Part shown: positions 19,761 through 22,537 of the stretch, in pieces
How positions within the stretch are numbered: position 1 is the stretch's first letter
Layout of the letters: every line of letters starts with the position of its first letter
From: an uncultured Lachnobacterium sp.
GTDB lineage: Bacteria > Bacillota > Clostridia > Lachnospirales > Lachnospiraceae
DNA: 22,537 nt
NCBI GenBank assembly: GCA_900548765.1
Contig: URLU01000010.1
Coordinates: 1-22,537 of the forward strand
Direction: 5' to 3'
The notes under the pieces: generated by a model
What the model saw: the letters and a program-made list of their open reading frames with translations, nothing else
What the model was told of the DNA's origin: nothing
The model's database searches: none
Translations under genes and position numbers: made by a program

Positions 19761-22340
19761 ATGCAAGCAATAAATTTGAAAACAGAACACATGACTAATC
19801 CCATGGGAATTGATATAAAAAATCCATACCTGTCATGGAATTGTGTTGACGGAAAAATCCAGTCTGCATACGAAATCACAGCCACAGACGCATATACAGG
19901 CAAAGAGTTATGGGGCAGTGGCAAAGTAAGCTCCGCAAGTATGCACACCATCTGCCCGATTGCGGCATTCAGCAGACAGCGGGTATCATGGAAGATACGT
20001 CTCTGGGATGAAAATGATATAGCTGGTGAGTGGAGTGAGCAGGCTTTTTTTGAAATGGGCTTGTTAGAGATATCTAACTGGACGGCAAAATGGATAAACC
20101 CAGAGATAAAATCTGATGATGGAGCAAACAATAACGAGACGCATAATAAAGAGGCACATCAGCCTGCCAGCTATCTGAGGACTGTTTTTGACTGTGACAA
20201 GGACAGCCTTAATAAAAATGCCAGACTGTATGTAACCGCCCATGGTTTGTATGAGACATGGATTAATGACAAAAGGGTGGGTGATTTTGTCCTTGCACCT
20301 GGCAGCTACAATTATGACAAGAGACTGGCATATCAGACCTATGATGTATCAGATTTTTTGCGTGAGGGAAAGAATGACATACAGGTAATACTTGGTGATG
20401 GCTGGTACAGGAGTGTTTCCGGTGTGGATGGAGACAGGAATATCTATGGAGAGGACATAGCCCTTCTTTTCCAGCTTGAAGTTGATGGTCAGGCGGTGTG
20501 CGTCTCAGATGATAAATGGGAAGCGTCCCAGAATGGTGCTATTCGTGAAAATGATATGCAGCAGGGAGAAATCGTTGATGCAAGACTGACTGAGCTGTCA
20601 GACTGGCATGAGGTGAATGTCGAGGATTTTTCCTATGATAATCTCATATGCTCTGACTGTCTGCCAGTCTGCGAGATGGAGCGGTTTAATGGAAAAATAA
20701 TCACCACTCCAAATGGCGAGACAGTTATTGATTTTGGACAGAACCTGGCTGGCTATGTGGAGTTTACAATCAATGCACATGATGGGGATACCATTGTTCT
20801 GACCCATGGTGAGACTTTAGATGAAAATGGTAATTTCACTCAGGAAAATTTTCAGGACAGAAAACGACACAAGGAAGGCGGAACAAGGCAGCAGCTTGTC
20901 TATATCTGTGCAGAGGGAGAGAACCACTACAAGACAAAATTTTCTATATGGGGCTTTAGGTATGCGAAGCTTGAGACAGCCATTGACCTGTCAGATGCTG
21001 TTTTTACGGCTATAGCTGTGTACTCAGAGATGGAGACGCTGACCAGCTTTAAGTGTGGAAATTCAGATGTGAACCAACTTGTGCAAAACAGTATCTGGAG
21101 TCAGAAATCCAATTTTTGTGATGTTCCTACCGATTGTCCGACCAGGGAAAGGGCTGCATGGACAGGGGACATGGGTGTTTTTGCCCATACAGGCTTGTAT
21201 CTGATGGATGCTTATCCTGTTATGCGAAAATGGCTGGCAGAGTGCAGGGTAGCACAGTTTGATGACGGAAAAATTGCAAACATAGCTCCTAGAAACAACA
21301 ATCCATCATTTTTCTCAGGACTTCTCGCCGGCTCAGTGGGCTGGGGGGATGCCTGTATCATCGTCCCCTATGAGATGTATAAGAGAAATGGGGATGTGCG
21401 GATTTTAGCGGAAAATTATGAGATGATGAAAAAATGGTATGCTTTTCTTGAATCCCGTGCCAGAAAATCCCCTATGAATCCTGTAAAGAGATTTAAAAGA
21501 AATCCATACCGCAAATACACGATTGAAACAGGCATTGACTATGGTGAGTGGTGCGAGCCGGATGTGGAAAGCACCTCAGCCATGCGCACACCGCAGGGCA
21601 AGGTAGCTACAGCTTTTTTTGCACATTCAGGACAGATGCTGGCAGAAATTGCAGGCATTCTGGGGAAAAAGGAAGATGCCTTACACTACAACAAAACAGC
21701 AGAGCTGGCGCAGAAAGCATGGAGATTTATAGCAACAGAAGATGGCAGAATTATTTCAGACAGACAGGCAGACTATGTGAGAGCACTTGCTTTTGGTCTT
21801 TTAGAAGGAGACGAGGCGAAGCAGGCAGCAAAGGATTTGGATGAGCTTGTAAAAAAATGTGGCTGTCATCTGAATACAGGATTTTTGTCAACCCCTAATC
21901 TCACAAGGGTATTGTGCGATAATGGATATGTAGCTACAGCCTATAAGCTGTTGCTGCAGGACACCAGACCAAGCTGGCTGTATGAAGTCAAAAAAGGAGC
22001 GACAACCATCTGGGAGACATGGGATGGCATAAACGAAAAGGGAGAGGTGAAAGCTTCTCTGAACCACTACTCATATGGGGCAATTTGTGGATGGATAATA
22101 GATAGTGTATGTGGAATTCGGTTTTCAGATAAAAAAGTTAAAATTTGTCCACATCCAGATAAAGCACTTGGTTATGCAAGAGCTGAATATCAGTCTCCAT
22201 GGGGTAAAGTTGTAAGTGGCTGGAAATATGATGGAGATGAGATTTCATATGAGATTGAGATTCCATCAAATACGAGGGCTGAGGTTGTCCTGCCGGATGG
22301 AAGAAGACAGATGCTTGAGGCGGGAAGCTACAAATTTTAG
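19761..22340 (+). CDS. GH78 alpha-L-rhamnosidase
   Basis: An 859-residue enzyme with the full GH78 layout: an N-terminal Ig-like domain, a Bac_rhamnosid_N lectin-like domain (about 145-300, with LYVTAHGLYETWINDKRV and GDGWYRS), a second beta domain (about 320-425, with IDFGQNLAGYVEF and SIWGFRYAKLE), the (alpha/alpha)6 barrel (about 430-770) and a C-terminal beta domain. DVPTDCPTRERAAWTGD gives Asp458, Glu463 and Asp470, and TIWETW gives Glu752; these match the four conserved acidic residues of Bacillus RhaB. It hydrolyses terminal alpha-L-rhamnose. There is no signal peptide. Its ATGAGGTAAAGATATG initiation region closely resembles that of the GH1 gene. No rhamnose catabolism gene (rhaA, rhaB or rhaD) is in the window. 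Confidence 0.95.
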   Translation: MQAINLKTEHMTNPMGIDIKNPYLSWNCVDGKIQSAYEITATDAYTGKELWGSGKVSSASMHTICPIAAFSRQRVSWKIRLWDENDIAGEWSEQAFFEMGLLEISNWTAKWINPEIKSDDGANNNETHNKEAHQPASYLRTVFDCDKDSLNKNARLYVTAHGLYETWINDKRVGDFVLAPGSYNYDKRLAYQTYDVSDFLREGKNDIQVILGDGWYRSVSGVDGDRNIYGEDIALLFQLEVDGQAVCVSDDKWEASQNGAIRENDMQQGEIVDARLTELSDWHEVNVEDFSYDNLICSDCLPVCEMERFNGKIITTPNGETVIDFGQNLAGYVEFTINAHDGDTIVLTHGETLDENGNFTQENFQDRKRHKEGGTRQQLVYICAEGENHYKTKFSIWGFRYAKLETAIDLSDAVFTAIAVYSEMETLTSFKCGNSDVNQLVQNSIWSQKSNFCDVPTDCPTRERAAWTGDMGVFAHTGLYLMDAYPVMRKWLAECRVAQFDDGKIANIAPRNNNPSFFSGLLAGSVGWGDACIIVPYEMYKRNGDVRILAENYEMMKKWYAFLESRARKSPMNPVKRFKRNPYRKYTIETGIDYGEWCEPDVESTSAMRTPQGKVATAFFAHSGQMLAEIAGILGKKEDALHYNKTAELAQKAWRFIATEDGRIISDRQADYVRALAFGLLEGDEAKQAAKDLDELVKKCGCHLNTGFLSTPNLTRVLCDNGYVATAYKLLLQDTRPSWLYEVKKGATTIWETWDGINEKGEVKASLNHYSYGAICGWIIDSVCGIRFSDKKVKICPHPDKALGYARAEYQSPWGKVVSGWKYDGDEISYEIEIPSNTRAEVVLPDGRRQMLEAGSYKF

Positions 22341-22389
22341 CTTTCCAAACACGCAAGTGAAATGTCTGTAGCAGTTTTTATATTTTAAG

Positions 22390-22408
22390 AGTAGGGGAAT
22401 ATTCTACT
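22390..22408 (+). terminator. Weak stem-loop after GH78
   Basis: AGTAGGG (22390-22396) can pair with TTCTACT (22402-22408), two pairs being G-U, about 50 bp after the GH78 stop. No long T-run follows, so this is only a possible terminator. Confidence 0.25.
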
Positions 22409-22424
22409 TTGAAAAACAAAGAGG

Positions 22425-22537
22425 ATGTTCTTTTATTTTTGGATGTCAAAATATGCAAGAGAAACTGCCGATGACTACAGGCTGTTTTATTTGGGAGAGC
22501 CGCTTAAAGGCATTGAGAAGGAGAAGCTTTATTTTCC
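22425..22537 (+). CDS. Unrecognised ORF, 5' part, running off the window
   Basis: A frame is open from a TGA at 22410-22412 to the window end. Candidate starts are ATG 22425 and ATG 22443. The second gives a soluble-looking peptide with MSKYARETADDYRLFYLGEP then LKGIEKEKLYF. The ribosome binding site is poor for both: GAGG at 22421-22424 is too close to the first and too far from the second. I do not recognise the family. It could be a real gene or a degraded fragment. Confidence 0.35.
   Translation, partial: MFFYFWMSKYARETADDYRLFYLGEPLKGIEKEKLYF

Overview
The window looks like chromosome of a low-to-mid GC Firmicute, most likely a gut or rumen Lachnospiraceae bacterium. The evidence is the clostridial-type 23S rRNA tail at the left edge, strong AAGGAGG-type ribosome binding sites, lrgAB, a GPH-family sugar symporter with intracellular glycosidases, and Gram-positive-type glycolipid glycosyltransferases. 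No phage, insertion sequence, CRISPR array or tRNA was seen. The species cannot be fixed by eye.

Layout. (1) 1-240: the last ~65 nt of a 23S rRNA gene, a structured trailer and an intrinsic terminator. No 5S gene follows. (2) 288-2157: an NAD salvage pair, nicotinamidase (pncA) then nicotinate phosphoribosyltransferase (pncB), followed by a flippase-like membrane protein (2237-3229). (3) 3230-5140: an ABC-F ribosome-protection-type ATPase with an unusual ~250-nt leader that carries a long-range helix, a possible leader ORF and a terminator-like hairpin. (4) 5277-6344: lrgA-lrgB, then an inverted repeat. (5) 6586-9354: three overlapping genes, GT4 glycosyltransferase, TVP38/TMEM64 (DedA-like) membrane protein and a second GT4 glycosyltransferase, which look like a membrane glycolipid operon. 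(6) 9428-10336: an XRE-HTH/Uma2 (DUF820) nuclease-fold fusion whose promoter is embedded in a perfect 12-bp inverted repeat. It converges on, and overlaps by 44 bp, an AraC-type regulator on the minus strand (10293-11480). (7) 11716-22340: a plus-strand glycoside-utilisation locus divergent from the AraC gene: GPH symporter, GH2, GH1, GH43 with carbohydrate-binding modules, a TIM-barrel sugar isomerase/epimerase and a GH78 alpha-L-rhamnosidase. (8) The right edge holds the start of an unrecognised ORF.

How the genes may work together. None of the glycosidases shows a signal peptide, so the natural reading is that the symporter imports a small rhamnose-containing plant glycoside or oligosaccharide, which GH78, GH43, GH1 and GH2 trim in the cytoplasm. 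The divergent AraC protein is the obvious regulator: the intergenic region has three TATCA(A/C)A direct repeats spaced exactly 20 bp apart, the layout expected of an AraC-family operator. Further regulatory structure is visible at the ABC-F leader, at the HTH-Uma2 promoter, and as a tandem 44-bp repeat between the GH2 and GH1 genes.
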